Assembly (NCBI GenBank): GCA_016293805.1
Contig: JAEDDI010000059.1
Span: forward strand, 1 to 6,101
Source of the DNA: Bacillota bacterium
GTDB lineage: Bacteria > Bacillota > Clostridia > Peptostreptococcales > Anaerovoracaceae
DNA length: 6,101 bases
Reading direction: 5' to 3'
Shown: one piece after another, positions 5,863 to 6,101 of the stretch
Layout: every line of letters begins with the position of its first letter
Numbering within the stretch: the stretch's first letter is position 1
Translations under genes and position numbers: made by a program
The notes under the pieces: generated by a model
What the model was told of the DNA's origin: nothing
Seen by the model: only the letters and a program-made list of their open reading frames with translations
The model's database searches: none

Positions 5863-5937
5863 TCCGAAGTAGCTCAATGGTAGAGCAACCGGCTGTTAAC
5901 CGGTAGGTCGTGGGTTCGAGCCCCACCTTCGGAGCCA
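5863..5937 (+). tRNA. tRNA-Asn(GTT)
   Basis: A complete cloverleaf: acceptor stem TCCGAAG with CTTCGGA (5927-5933), D stem GCTC/GAGC, anticodon stem ACCGG/CCGGT, anticodon GTT at 5895-5897, a T arm with TTCGAGC, discriminator G, and an encoded CCA (5935-5937). It is the first gene of the tRNA operon. The 8-nt spacer to tRNA-Leu ends in six T residues (5940-5945). Confidence 0.97.
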
Positions 5938-5945
5938 ACTTTTTT

Positions 5946-6034
5946 GCCGGAGTGGCGGAATTGGCAGACGCACAGGACTTAAAATCCTGCGCTCCTTACC
6001 GAGCGTACCGGTTCGACCCCGGTCTCCGGCACCA
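5946..6034 (+). tRNA. tRNA-Leu(TAA)
   Basis: A class II tRNA with a long variable arm (CGCTCCTTACCGAGCG), as expected for leucine. Acceptor stem GCCGGAG pairs with CTCCGGC (6024-6030), the anticodon stem is CAGGA/TCCTG, and the anticodon TAA is at 5980-5982. The discriminator is A and CCA is encoded (6032-6034). It reads UUA and probably UUG codons. Confidence 0.97.
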
Positions 6035-6050
6035 TCGTTCAATTCAATAT

Positions 6051-6101
<51 letters not shown>

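Overview
The window looks like core chromosome of a Gram-positive anaerobe of the Clostridia type, plausibly Lachnospiraceae. This is inferred from moderately A+T-rich DNA, strong AGGAGG-type ribosome binding sites, short U-tailed terminators, a YgiQ-family radical SAM protein, and tRNA genes with encoded CCA ends. Nothing in the sequence fixes the genus. No transposase, integrase, CRISPR array or phage gene is visible.

Layout from left to right. Bases 1-140 are non-coding and hold two inverted repeats; the stronger (67-124) is a likely 3'-end hairpin or terminator for the operon to its right. Bases 141-4735 carry four minus-strand genes, transcribed right to left: a YgiQ-family radical SAM protein, a beta-class DNA N6-adenine/N4-cytosine methyltransferase, a second and smaller radical SAM protein, and a lysine-rich helical protein of unknown function. 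Successive genes overlap by 1, 8 and 4 nt, so they are almost certainly one translationally coupled operon. Its promoter (extended -10) lies in 4765-4794, entangled with the terminator of the gene before it.

Bases 4847-5671 encode a Nit2-like omega-amidase on the minus strand, with its own promoter (5701-5729) and terminator (4775-4800). On the plus strand, a consensus sigma-70-type promoter (5796-5824) reads outward into a stable-RNA operon: tRNA-Asn(GTT), tRNA-Leu(TAA) and initiator tRNA-fMet(CAT), the last cut by the window edge.

The least explained part is the four-gene operon. An apparently solitary DNA methyltransferase sits between two radical SAM proteins, and an uncharacterised protein closes the operon. 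No restriction endonuclease is present. The joint role of the four products is unknown. For three genes the longest reading frame starts too early: Shine-Dalgarno placement moves the small radical SAM start to 1657 (avoiding an upstream TTG), the YgiQ start to 4735, and the amidase start to 5671.
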